A stretch of DNA of 16,690 nucleotides from contig JACQDG010000021.1 in assembly GCA_016201185.1 (NCBI GenBank), positions 1-16,690 of the forward strand, read 5' to 3'. The DNA is from Acidobacteriota bacterium. GTDB lineage: Bacteria > Acidobacteriota > Terriglobia > Bryobacterales > JACQDG01. Shown here piece by piece: positions 7,308-14,749 of the stretch. Below the pieces are notes generated by a model. That model had not been told where the DNA came from and searched no databases. It saw only the letters and a program-made list of their open reading frames with translations. The stretch's first letter is position 1; every line of letters starts with the position of its first letter. The translations under genes and the position numbers were made by a program.

Positions 7308-7739
7308 GCGTTTCAACAGCAGCTTGTCGCGGTAGGCGAGAACGGTTTCCCCTTCCTGGTTGAGGACGCTCGTCTCGAAAGTCACCAGGCCGCGTTCCTC
7401 GTCTTTTTCCTTCTTTTCGACCACGCGCTTCTCGAGCCGGACGGTATCGCCGATGAATACCGGCTTGGTGAAGCGCAGCCTGTCGACCCCGTAGAAGGCG
7501 ATCACCGTTTCGTTGATCAGCTCCATCTGGGCCGCCAGGCCCGTGGCCATGCTAAAGACCAGCGCGCCGGGAGCGATCCGCGCCCCGAAGACCGACAATC
7601 GGGCATATTCTTCATTAGTATGCAGCTCGATGAAGTCGCCCGAAAGCCCGGCGAACGCCACCAGATGCGCCTCGGTGACCGTCCGCCCGCGCGACCGGAA
7701 ATTCTGCCCCACCTCGAAATCTTCAAAGTAGCGGCTCAA
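7293..7739 (-). CDS. MaoC-like (R)-hydratase/dehydratase hot-dog protein
   Basis: A 148-residue single hot-dog protein of the MaoC/hydratase 2 group, which add water to or remove it from enoyl-CoA-type thioesters. The signature lies at 30-46: GLSGDFIELHTNEEYA keeps the catalytic Asp (D35) and His (H40), although the usual N-P pair between them (DxNPxH) is replaced by I-E. It starts with the family's YFEDFEVGQ. The C-terminus is lysine-rich (KRKKRA). The only start that fits is TTG 7739, because an in-frame TAA lies 12 nt upstream; AGGGGG sits 3 nt before it. The gene is convergent with the peroxidase gene, 3 nt apart. Substrate is unknown; an acyl-CoA synthetase lies 3.2 kb away, but no operon connects them. 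Confidence 0.85.
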   Translation of the reverse strand: MSRYFEDFEVGQNFRSRGRTVTEAHLVAFAGLSGDFIELHTNEEYARLSVFGARIAPGALVFSMATGLAAQMELINETVIAFYGVDRLRFTKPVFIGDTVRLEKRVVEKKEKDEERGLVTFETSVLNQEGETVLAYRDKLLLKRKKRA

Positions 7740-7819
7740 GCGCCCCCTAGCTTACCACCATCGTCCCCGTCAGCTCGTTGCTCACGAGGCCGATGCGATT
7801 CTCAATCGTAGTCGCGTGA

Positions 7820-7849
7820 AGTTTACCCCAACTTTTCAATGGGACGCAA
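7820..7849 (-). promoter_or_regulatory. Candidate promoter for the MaoC-like gene
   Basis: On the minus strand TTGCGT (7849-7844) and TAAACT (7825-7820) are separated by 18 nt, a reasonable sigma-70-type pair. Transcription would start near 7813, leaving a leader of about 73 nt before the TTG start at 7739. Confidence 0.4.
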
Positions 7850-7865
7850 TAGGATGCCCTGCCGA

Positions 7866-8910
7866 TTACGCCGGCTCCTGCTGCGTCATACAGTGCAGGG
7901 TTCCCAGCCCCCATACCAGATCGACGCTGTGGATGCCCACCACGCGCCGGTCGGGAAACAGCTCTGCTAAAGTTGCCAGCGCCACGCGGTCCCGGGAATC
8001 ATGAAAGGTAGGAACAAGCACGACACCGTTGGCAATGTAGAAGTTGGCGTAACTCGCCGGCAGCCGTTGCCCGTCGAAATAGAGCGGCGCAGGCATGGGG
8101 AGGGGCACGACCCGCAGGGGCGTGCCGTCCTGGTCTTTCATGGAGCGCAGCAGCTCCAGATTTTCCTGGAGCGGCTCGTAAGCGGTTAGGCTCGACGGCC
8201 GCCACCACCGTGGAGTGATCGACGAAGCGGGCGATGTCGTCGATGTGGCCGTGGGTGTCGTCACCGGCGATTCCCCGGCGCAGCCACAGAATATGCCGGA
8301 TACCTAGATACTTGGAAAACGCCTTCTCCAGCTCCGTCCGCCCCAGCCCGGGATTCCGCTGCTGGACGGGGCTCAGCAGGCACTCCTCGGTGGTCAGCAG
8401 CGTCCCGCGCCCATTGAGGTCAATCGCGCCTCCCTCGAGAACAATCCCCGGCTCGAGGAGCCGCAGCCGCATCTTGCGCGCCGCGCGGGCTGCGATCCGG
8501 TTATCTTGCCGCCAGTTCGAATACTTGGCCCATCCATTGAAGCGCCAGTTGGCGATGGCGAAAGCGTTACCTCGCTTGACGAACATCGGCCCATAATCTC
8601 GGGTCCAGGATCGGTCGGTGGGGAAACGGAAGCAATCCACCTGCCGGAGGTCCACCCCGGCCCGCGACACGATCCGGGCGACCCCTGCCGGATCCATCGT
8701 GATAATCCGCACCCGCTCGCTGCCGTGCAGATGTCGGACGATCTCCGCGTAAATCCACGGAATGGGAGCGAACTTGCCGGGCCAGTCCTGCCGATTGTGG
8801 GGCCAGGCGATCCAGGTGGCGCGGTGGGGCTCCCACTCGGCCGGCATGCGCCAGCCGGAGGGCTTCGGAGAGGGTTTTGTGCGCCCGGCGGAGGAAGCGG
8901 ATGAGGGCAT
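7866..8910 (-). pseudogene. aguA: Agmatine deiminase, frameshifted near 8181
   Basis: An intact enzyme hydrolyses agmatine to N-carbamoylputrescine and ammonia. From ATG 8910 the first frame gives 243 residues with MPAEWEPHRATWIAWPH (22-38), RDYGPMF (104-110), LEGGAIDLNGRGTLLTTEECLL (158-179) and GDDTHGHIDD (216-225), ending its match at VEPNR. The match then continues in another frame from YEPLQENLELL (from 8180) to the C-terminal GLGTLHCMTQQ with the catalytic Cys. About four residues usual in the family are missing at the junction, so a deletion of about 11 nt fits better than a one-base slip. All catalytic residues are present but cannot be joined in one chain. No slippery heptamer is visible for programmed frameshifting. 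It starts 14 nt after the aguB stop, in the same transcription unit. Confidence 0.82.
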
Positions 8911-8924
8911 CGGCGAGCTTCGGC

Positions 8925-9815
8925 TCAATCGATCAGGCGGGATGTCAGCGGCCCATAAGTATCTATACGACGATCGCGCAGGAAGGGCCAATTCCGCCGC
9001 ACCTCCTCCACCCGCCGCGGATCGCATTCCCCGTACAGGGTCTCTTCCCGGTCGTGCGACGCCTGGGCGATCACCACCCCGAAGGGGTCGCATAGGAACG
9101 AGCCGCCGAAAAACTCCAGCCCTCCGCCGGGCGGCCCTTCATGGCCCACGCGGTTCACCGCGGCTACATAGATCCCGTTGGCAATGGCGTGCCCGCGCTG
9201 GATGGTCTTCCAGGCGTCGTACTGCGCCTGCCCGTACTGCTGCTTTTCGTTCGGGTGCCAGCCGATGGCAGTAGGGTAAAACAGCGCCTGGGCCCCGCCC
9301 AGCGCCGTCAGGCGCGCCGCTTCCGGGTACCACTGGTCCCAACAGACCAGCGCGCCGAGGTGCGCGAATCGCGTGTGGAAGACCGGGTAGCCCAAATCGC
9401 CGGGGGTGAAGTAATACTTCTCGTAGTAGAGCGGGTCGTCGGGAATGTGGGTCTTGCGATACAGGCCGGCCACCGCGCCGTCGGCGTCGATCACGGCCGC
9501 GGTGTTGTGATAGATACCCGGGGCGCGGCGCTCAAAAATGGAGCCGATGACGACAACCCCGTGCTGCCGCCCCGCGGCCGCCAGGGCTTCGCTCGTGGGC
9601 CCCGGAATCGGCTCGGCCAGATCGAAGTTCGCCGCATCTTCACGCTGGCAGAAGTATTGAAACCGGAACAGCTCCTGGAGGCAAACCACCTGCGCCCCGT
9701 GACGGGCCGCCTCGCCAATCCGCTCGACCGCCCGCGCCAGATTCTCTGCCGGGTCGGTGGAACACGCCATCTGAATCAGCCCGACGGAGAATTTACTTCG
9801 CGCCTCGGTCGTCAC
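8925..9815 (-). CDS. aguB: N-carbamoylputrescine amidase
   Basis: A 296-residue carbon-nitrogen hydrolase (nitrilase superfamily) that converts N-carbamoylputrescine to putrescine, CO2 and ammonia, the last step of the agmatine route to polyamines. The catalytic triad is visible: E48 in CLQELFRFQYFCQ, K121 in YRKTHIPDD and C158 in LVCWDQWYPE. The motifs FRFQYFCQ and YYEKYYFTPGD are characteristic of this amidase rather than other nitrilases, and length is normal. The start is GTG 9815, overlapping the stop of the upstream sialidase-like gene as GTGA, with no separate Shine-Dalgarno; translation is therefore probably coupled. The next gene, agmatine deiminase, supports the assignment. The enzyme looks intact although its pathway partner is frameshifted. 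Confidence 0.93.
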   Translation of the reverse strand: MTTEARSKFSVGLIQMACSTDPAENLARAVERIGEAARHGAQVVCLQELFRFQYFCQREDAANFDLAEPIPGPTSEALAAAGRQHGVVVIGSIFERRAPGIYHNTAAVIDADGAVAGLYRKTHIPDDPLYYEKYYFTPGDLGYPVFHTRFAHLGALVCWDQWYPEAARLTALGGAQALFYPTAIGWHPNEKQQYGQAQYDAWKTIQRGHAIANGIYVAAVNRVGHEGPPGGGLEFFGGSFLCDPFGVVIAQASHDREETLYGECDPRRVEEVRRNWPFLRDRRIDTYGPLTSRLID

Positions 9816-10876
9816 GGTATCAGGTAGAAATTCCCGTCCCGTCCCGTGAAGCCCCCGGGCCGGGAATTATGGGTCAGGTGCTTCTCCACCCCATCTAGCG
9901 CTTTGCCGCTCGCTGCGGTGAGATGCCAGTGCACCTCCATCCCCTCGGTCCAGGCCAGCAGGCGATCGCCGGAAGCATTGGCGAGCAGGAGAGGGAAGTT
10001 TCGGTTCCCAGCGCGCGGTAGGGGCGCCGCCTGGCGCGGCCCGTCCCCCAGCCGGAAGTAAACCTCGCCCTGGCTCATCCAGGCGACGGCGGGCAGCGCT
10101 GCGGTCGTGTCTACGAGCAGGTCCGCCCCGGACATCGGGCAGGCCACCAGCTTCCATCCGTCCTTGTGCACCTCATGCCAGGTGAAGCGCCGGCCGTCGC
10201 GGCTTGCGGCCAGTTGCATGTCCCGGAGCGCTTCATAGCCGCCGCGAAACGCGACCCACAGCGTTCCTTGCTTGTCGATCGTCGCAGCCAGGTTGCAGCA
10301 GGCGCAGGCCCGCCCAGGGTACCCGCTTTTCATTTCCTCGCTCGGGGCAAAGGTGACGCCGTTGTCTTCGGAGCGGGCAAAAAAGATGGCGTTGGCCACG
10401 GGGCTCCTGGGATCCTCCGGCAAGCGGCTGTCGAGCCATAACACGAACACGCGCCCGCGCGAATCGGCGGCGATCGCTGTCCCGTCCACGGCCGAGCCCG
10501 CCTCGTTCAGGTTGCGCTCCGGCAAGAACTTGCCGCTTTCCAGCAGCGTATAGTAAGCCCCTTTGCCCGCCGGCCCGATCCAGGCCACGTGCACCGACTC
10601 ACTTCCGCCCAGCGCGATCCTCGGCCCGCGCTCCCGCCCCACGGAGACCACCCTGTCCCTGGTGTTGACGCGCAGCGGAGCGGAAAACGTCCGGCCGTTG
10701 TCGGCCGACTTCACGTAGTAGCCGTTGCCCTCCCGCCCGTAGACCACATGGACCACGCCCTTCGAATCCACCGCGGCGTGGGGCGCAATGCCGCCGCCAG
10801 GGATCAGCACGGTCATCACCCCGGCCGCCTCTAAGTTCCCGGCGGCAAGCAATAAGATCACTGCAATCTCACGCAC
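9812..10876 (-). CDS. Exported sialidase-like (BNR/Asp-box) beta-propeller protein
   Basis: About 354 residues from GTG 10876. A short signal-like segment (REIAVILLLAAGNLEAAG) leads into a repeat protein with Asp-box motifs SADNGRTF (57-64) and SEDNGVTF (169-176) and further degenerate blades, as in sialidase-fold propellers. A CACC cluster (191-194, within GRACACCNLAA) and another Cys near 246 suggest a metal site or disulfides. I see no set of catalytic residues that would prove sialidase activity, so the function is open. The frame is open further upstream, but GTG 10876 gives the signal peptide and sits 6 nt after a perfect TATAAT, suggesting a leaderless mRNA. It is the first gene of the unit with aguB, whose start overlaps its stop. 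Confidence 0.75.
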   Translation of the reverse strand: MREIAVILLLAAGNLEAAGVMTVLIPGGGIAPHAAVDSKGVVHVVYGREGNGYYVKSADNGRTFSAPLRVNTRDRVVSVGRERGPRIALGGSESVHVAWIGPAGKGAYYTLLESGKFLPERNLNEAGSAVDGTAIAADSRGRVFVLWLDSRLPEDPRSPVANAIFFARSEDNGVTFAPSEEMKSGYPGRACACCNLAATIDKQGTLWVAFRGGYEALRDMQLAASRDGRRFTWHEVHKDGWKLVACPMSGADLLVDTTAALPAVAWMSQGEVYFRLGDGPRQAAPLPRAGNRNFPLLLANASGDRLLAWTEGMEVHWHLTAASGKALDGVEKHLTHNSRPGGFTGRDGNFYLIP

Positions 10877-10882
10877 AGCTCG

Positions 10883-10888
10883 ATTATA
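10883..10888 (-). promoter_or_regulatory. -10 box TATAAT for the sialidase-like/agu unit
   Basis: A perfect TATAAT on the minus strand ends 6 nt before GTG 10876. The region 17 nt upstream reads AAACGA, a poor -35. The short distance and lack of a ribosome site suggest leaderless transcription. Confidence 0.5.
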
Positions 10889-10900
10889 CCGAGGCTGTTG

Positions 10901-10906
10901 TAAAAT
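10901..10906 (+). promoter_or_regulatory. -10 box TAAAAT for the acyl-CoA synthetase gene
   Basis: TAAAAT (five of six matches to TATAAT) ends 9 nt before ATG 10916, and the gap (CGTTTCTCC) has no Shine-Dalgarno. Together with the opposite-strand TATAAT at 10883-10888 it forms a back-to-back promoter in 39 bp. Confidence 0.4.
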
Positions 10907-10915
10907 CGTTTCTCC

Positions 10916-12541
10916 ATGTCCGACATGCTGAGTTACGCCCGCGGGCCAGAAGCGCCGATTCTGGAAAAGACCATCGCCCAGGCGCTCGAGGACTCGGCCG
11001 CCCGATTTCCGGATCGCGAAGCCCTGGTAGCGCGCCATCAAGAGGCGCGGCTCACCTATCGTGAACTGGCGGCTCGCGTGGAAGAAACCGCTCGCGGCCT
11101 GGCCGGGCTGGGCCTGAAGCCGGGTGACCGCGCGGGCGTGTGGGCCACGAGTTGCGTCGAGTGGGTGTTGCTGCAGCTTGCCTGCTCCCGCGCCGGCGTT
11201 GTGCTGGTCAATGTGAATCCCGCCTACCGCTCCCACGAGCTGGCCTTCGTCCTGCGCAAGTCCGGCATGCGCGCGCTGTTCCTAAACGAGAAAGACGCCC
11301 GGGCCAATTATCGTCAGATCCTCGAGGAATCCCGCGCCGGTGGCGGCGAGGCCCTGGAGCACGTCGTCCATCTGGGCACGGAAGCCTGGGACGGGATGCT
11401 CGCGAACGGCACAAACATAACCTGGGAGCCTCCCGCCCCGGAGGACGTCACCAACATCCAGTACACCTCCGGCACCACCGGTTCCCCCAAGGGCGTCCTG
11501 CTCACCCATCGCAACTTGGTCAACAATGCCTGGGTGATGGCGAACGCGCTGCACCTCTCCGGCGAGGACCGCATCTGCGTTCCGGTACCGCTCTACCATT
11601 GCTTCGGCTGCGTGATCGGAACGCTGGTGGCGGTGGTGAGCGGCGTGACCATGATCCTGCCCGCGGGGCAATTCGATCCCCTCGCCACGCTGGAAGCCGT
11701 CCATCAGGAGCGCGCCACGGTGCTTTACGGGGTCCCGACCATGTTCATCGCCGAGCTGGAGCACCCCGAGTTCGCGCGCTTCGACCTCGCTTCGCTGCGG
11801 ACCGGCATCATGGCCGGAGCCCCTTGTCCCATCGAGGTGATGAAGCGCGTGGTGGACCAGATGCACTGCCGCGAGATGACCATCGCCTACGGCCAGACCG
11901 AAACTTCGCCGGGGATCACCATGTCCCACGTGGACGACAGCCTGGAGCTGCGCGTCTCCACCGTCGGCTGCCCTCTGGCCAACACGGAGGTGAAGATCGT
12001 CTCGCTCTCCACGGGCGAAACGGTTCCGGTGCGCCAGCAGGGCGAGCTTTGCACGCGTGGCTACCATGTAATGAAGGGGTACGACCAGGAGCCGGAGGCC
12101 ACACGCCGCGCCATCGACGAGGAGGGCTGGTTACACACCGGCGATCTCGCGACTATGCAGCCCAACGGCTACTTCCGCATCACCGGCCGCGCCAAGGAGA
12201 TGATCATCCGGGGCGGGGAAAACATCTACCCGCGCGAGGTCGAGGAATTCCTCTACACCAACCCCAAGATAGCCGACGTTTATGTCGTAGGGTTACCCGA
12301 TATTAAGCTGGGCGAAACGGTGCTGGCCTGGGTCCGGCTCAAGGCGGGCGAGACAGCCACGGAGGAGGAGATCCGCGAGTTCTGCCGCGGCAAGATCGCC
12401 CACTTCAAGATCCCGCAGTACATTCGCTTTGTTGACTCCTTCCCCATGACCGTCACCGGCAAGGTGCAAAAGTTCCGCATCCGCCAGGAGGAGATCCGAG
12501 CGCGCGGCCTGGAGCAGGCGGCCAAGATCGAGACGGCTTGA
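10916..12541 (+). CDS. AMP-forming acyl-CoA synthetase (medium/long-chain fatty acid-CoA ligase type)
   Basis: A 541-residue ANL-superfamily enzyme that activates a carboxylic acid, probably a fatty acid, with ATP to an acyl-adenylate and then to acyl-CoA. All core motifs are present: P-loop TSGTTGSPKG (184-193), AYGQTETSP (324-332), the ATP-ribose-binding Asp in GWLHTGD (404-410), the hinge and linker GRAKEMIIRGGENIYP (424-439), and the C-terminal lysine of TGKVQK (K516). NVNPAYRSHEL (99-109) and PLYHCFGCV (225-233) resemble ACSF2-like medium-chain ligases. Start ATG 10916 has no Shine-Dalgarno but a close -10 box. It is a single gene: divergent from the sialidase-like gene and convergent with the aldolase gene (21 nt gap). 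Chain-length preference cannot be read from the sequence. Confidence 0.93.
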   Translation: MSDMLSYARGPEAPILEKTIAQALEDSAARFPDREALVARHQEARLTYRELAARVEETARGLAGLGLKPGDRAGVWATSCVEWVLLQLACSRAGVVLVNVNPAYRSHELAFVLRKSGMRALFLNEKDARANYRQILEESRAGGGEALEHVVHLGTEAWDGMLANGTNITWEPPAPEDVTNIQYTSGTTGSPKGVLLTHRNLVNNAWVMANALHLSGEDRICVPVPLYHCFGCVIGTLVAVVSGVTMILPAGQFDPLATLEAVHQERATVLYGVPTMFIAELEHPEFARFDLASLRTGIMAGAPCPIEVMKRVVDQMHCREMTIAYGQTETSPGITMSHVDDSLELRVSTVGCPLANTEVKIVSLSTGETVPVRQQGELCTRGYHVMKGYDQEPEATRRAIDEEGWLHTGDLATMQPNGYFRITGRAKEMIIRGGENIYPREVEEFLYTNPKIADVYVVGLPDIKLGETVLAWVRLKAGETATEEEIREFCRGKIAHFKIPQYIRFVDSFPMTVTGKVQKFRIRQEEIRARGLEQAAKIETA

Positions 12542-12562
12542 AAGATTGGCGTTCCGTGCCGG

Positions 12563-13417
12563 CTAATACAGCGGCTGCTTCCGGGGATCGATCCCGGACT
12601 TGCCCAGCGATTGCAGCAGCGGCCGCGCCCCGGCGGCCATCAGGCCCAATTCGCTCGCGGCCTGAAAGAACTGGAACCCTTCTTTGACATACCGCTGCAC
12701 TTCCTCCGGGCTGCCGGCCGGCCGTCCCACCGGGATGTTGTGCCGCTTGGCGGCGGCGAGGACCTTGGCGATGGCCTCCTGCTCTTTGGGATGGTCCAGT
12801 TGGCCGCCGACCCCGAGAGAGTAGGAAAGGTCATTCACCCCGATAAACATCACATCGATGCCTGGAGTCGAGGCGATCTGCCCAATGTTCTCTATGGCCC
12901 GGGCCTGCTCGATGATGATGATGACCATTACGTTCTTGTCGGCAAACTGAGGGTAGCCCTCCGGCGCCGGCCAGCGGAACATGGCCAGACCCGGTCCGAA
13001 GCCGCGCCCGCCCTCCGGGCCGTACCTACAGGCCGCCACCGCCTGCCGTGCCAGTTCCGGGGTCGAAGTGAAGGGGAAGATCACGCCCAGGCTGCCCTGG
13101 TCGAGCACCCGCTTGGCCGTCCACAGCTCGTTCACCGGCACGCGCGTGATCGGCATGGCCTTCAGTCCCCGCGTGGCCAGGATCATGTTGCGCAGCGTCT
13201 CGAGAGTAATCGGGCTGTGCTCCATCTCGATCCACAGGAAATCGAACCCCATGTTGGCGGCATGCGCAGCCACATCCGGGCTGGCCACGGTGATGGTGGC
13301 CCCCACCACCGGCTTGCCCTCCCTAAGCAGCTTCTTGACGGGATTCTCCCATTCCGTCTGCGCCTCCATCACTCCGGCAGCCAGCAACATGAATGCGAAC
13401 ACGACGCGTGCTTTCAT
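12563..13417 (-). CDS. HpcH/HpaI-family class II aldolase with a signal peptide
   Basis: A 284-residue protein of the HpcH/HpaI aldolase/citrate lyase family; members cleave or form carbon-carbon bonds of pyruvate-type adducts (e.g. 4-hydroxy-2-oxo-heptanedioate) using a divalent metal. The active site looks complete: WIEMEHSP with H67, RVP with R92, metal-binding E170 in IIIIEQARAIENI and D196 in FIGVNDLSYSLG. The 26-residue spacing of the two metal ligands matches HpaI. Unusually for a cytoplasmic enzyme, residues 1-20 (MKARVVFAFMLLAAGVMEAQ) look like a cleavable Sec signal peptide, with the aldolase domain starting right after it. ATG 13417 has an adjacent AGGAGG, so the signal is not an artefact of a wrong start. 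No export system or partner gene is nearby. Substrate is unknown. Confidence 0.88.
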   Translation of the reverse strand: MKARVVFAFMLLAAGVMEAQTEWENPVKKLLREGKPVVGATITVASPDVAAHAANMGFDFLWIEMEHSPITLETLRNMILATRGLKAMPITRVPVNELWTAKRVLDQGSLGVIFPFTSTPELARQAVAACRYGPEGGRGFGPGLAMFRWPAPEGYPQFADKNVMVIIIIEQARAIENIGQIASTPGIDVMFIGVNDLSYSLGVGGQLDHPKEQEAIAKVLAAAKRHNIPVGRPAGSPEEVQRYVKEGFQFFQAASELGLMAAGARPLLQSLGKSGIDPRKQPLY

Positions 13418-13427
13418 AACCCCTCCT

Positions 13428-13465
13428 TGAACGCCAGAGTAGAAAGGTACTTGCTTCGGCGTTCA
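13428..13465. repeat. 8-bp inverted repeat upstream of the aldolase gene
   Basis: TGAACGCC (13428-13435) and GGCGTTCA (13458-13465) are perfect inverted copies separated by 22 nt in the divergent intergenic region. One arm abuts the aldolase ribosome site. It could be a two-site operator or an mRNA hairpin; chance is possible. Confidence 0.4.
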
Positions 13466-13480
13466 TTTGTCCAGTAGAAT
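13451..13480 (+). promoter_or_regulatory. Candidate promoter for the propeller-MoaD pair
   Basis: TTGCTT (13451-13456) and TAGAAT (13475-13480) are spaced by 18 nt, giving a start near 13487 and a leader of about 66 nt. The -35 overlaps the inverted repeat arm at 13458-13465 only at its edge. A competing signal is TACTAT nearer the start codon. Confidence 0.35.
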
Positions 13481-13541
13481 CAGGCAAGCCAGGGGGGAGA
13501 AGCTGAAAATTCTTCGGCGAAAATCCCGCCCGGCGCGCATT

Positions 13542-13547
13542 TACTAT
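13542..13547 (+). promoter_or_regulatory. Alternative -10 box directly before the propeller gene
   Basis: TACTAT lies 5 nt before ATG 13553 and no Shine-Dalgarno is present between them, fitting a leaderless transcript as an alternative to the promoter ending at 13480. Confidence 0.3.
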
Positions 13548-13552
13548 TTGCT

Positions 13553-14749
13553 ATGGCCACTCGCAAAAGTTCCGGAAGCAAGACTCCAGCACGCCGCCGC
13601 CCGGCTCGTTCCCCGAGGGTCGTTCTCTTGGTTGGAACGCGCAAAGGCGCGTTCTTTTATTCGAGCGACGCCACCCGCAGGAAATGGAAGGTCGATGGGC
13701 CGCATTCCCTGGGCCAGATCGTCCACCACCTGGTGCTCGACCCCCGCGACGGCCGCACCCTACTGATGGCCGCGCGCACCGGCCATCTCGGCCCCACCGT
13801 CTTCCGCTCCACGAACTGGGGAAAAAGCTGGCAGGAAGCTAAGCAGCCGCCGGCTTTCAAGAAAGCCCCGGAAGGCCAGACTGGCCGCGCCGTGGATCAC
13901 GTCTTTTGGCTGACCCCCGGCCACCCAAGCCAGCCAGGCGTTTGGTACGCCGGCACCTCGCCCCAGGGCCTGTTTCGCTCCGAGGACGGCGGCGTCACCT
14001 GGAACGGCGTGGCCGGCTTCAACGAGCATCCCATGCTGCCGAAATGGAGTGGCGGCCCGGGCGACGGCACTCCGGACGGTCCCAAGCTCCACTCCATCCT
14101 TGTCGATCCGCGCGATCCGGCACACATGTACCTCGGCATGTCGAGCGGCGGCGTGTTCGAAACTCTGGATGCCTGCGCCTCCTGGCGCCCGCTGAACAAG
14201 GGCCTGGTCGCCGACTTTCTGCCGGAAAAGGACGCCGAGTACGGCCACGACCCGCACTGCATGGCCCTGCACCCGCTCCGGCCCGACCGCCTCTACCAGG
14301 AGAACCACTGCGGCGTCTACCGACTCGACCGCCCCGGGGAGGTCTGGCAGCGCATCGGCTTGAACCTGCCCAAAAAGATCGGCGACATCGGCTTCCCCAT
14401 CGTCCTCCACCCGCGCGACCCGGACACGGTCTGGGTCTTCCCCATGGACGGGACCACCGTCTGGCCGCGCACCAGTCCCGGCGGCCGCCCGGCTGTGTAT
14501 TGTTCGCGGGATGCCGGCAAAACCTGGAAGCGCCAGGACCAGGGACTGCCCCGCGAGCACGCCTGGTTTACCGTCAAGCGCCAGGCCTTCGCCGCCGATG
14601 ATGGCGATCCCGCGGGCCTCTACTTCGGCGCCACCAGCGGCGAAATCTGGATGAGCGACAATGAGGGCCGAAGCTGGCGCTTCATCGCCTCCCATCTGCC
14701 GCACATCTATTCGGTGGTCACGGCAAGGACAACGTCATGCAAGTCCTGA
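13553..14749 (+). CDS. Cytoplasmic BNR/Asp-box beta-propeller (sialidase-like, no signal peptide)
   Basis: A 398-residue repeat protein. The first 22 residues are Lys/Arg/Pro-rich and not a signal peptide, so it should stay in the cytoplasm. Asp-box blades are seen at STNWGKSW (86-93), SEDGGVTW (143-150), SRDAGKTW (318-325) and SDNEGRSW (368-375), with blade-starting phrases such as VLLVGTRKGAFFYSSD and LHPRDPDTVWVFPMDG. Such proteins are often labelled glycosyl hydrolase or exo-alpha-sialidase, but I see no catalytic set that justifies an enzyme name. Its last 13 bp overlap the start of a MoaD/ThiS-like gene, and this pairing is, from memory, recurrent in bacterial genomes. That suggests a shared role in sulfur-carrier or protein-conjugation chemistry, which is inference. 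Confidence 0.82.
   Translation: MATRKSSGSKTPARRRPARSPRVVLLVGTRKGAFFYSSDATRRKWKVDGPHSLGQIVHHLVLDPRDGRTLLMAARTGHLGPTVFRSTNWGKSWQEAKQPPAFKKAPEGQTGRAVDHVFWLTPGHPSQPGVWYAGTSPQGLFRSEDGGVTWNGVAGFNEHPMLPKWSGGPGDGTPDGPKLHSILVDPRDPAHMYLGMSSGGVFETLDACASWRPLNKGLVADFLPEKDAEYGHDPHCMALHPLRPDRLYQENHCGVYRLDRPGEVWQRIGLNLPKKIGDIGFPIVLHPRDPDTVWVFPMDGTTVWPRTSPGGRPAVYCSRDAGKTWKRQDQGLPREHAWFTVKRQAFAADDGDPAGLYFGATSGEIWMSDNEGRSWRFIASHLPHIYSVVTARTTSCKS

Noticed and set aside
8160..8200. Programmed ribosomal frameshift in aguA
   Set aside because: No slippery heptamer or following stem was seen at the junction, and family residues are missing there, which fits a deletion better.
11140..12306. 388-codon alternative frame inside the acyl-CoA synthetase gene
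   Set aside because: The composition is Arg/Pro/His-rich without motifs, while the overlapping frame has every ANL-enzyme motif.
13760..14704. Long antisense frame over the propeller gene
   Set aside because: It is Ala/Gly/Val-rich with no domain, and mirrors the real gene's codon pattern.
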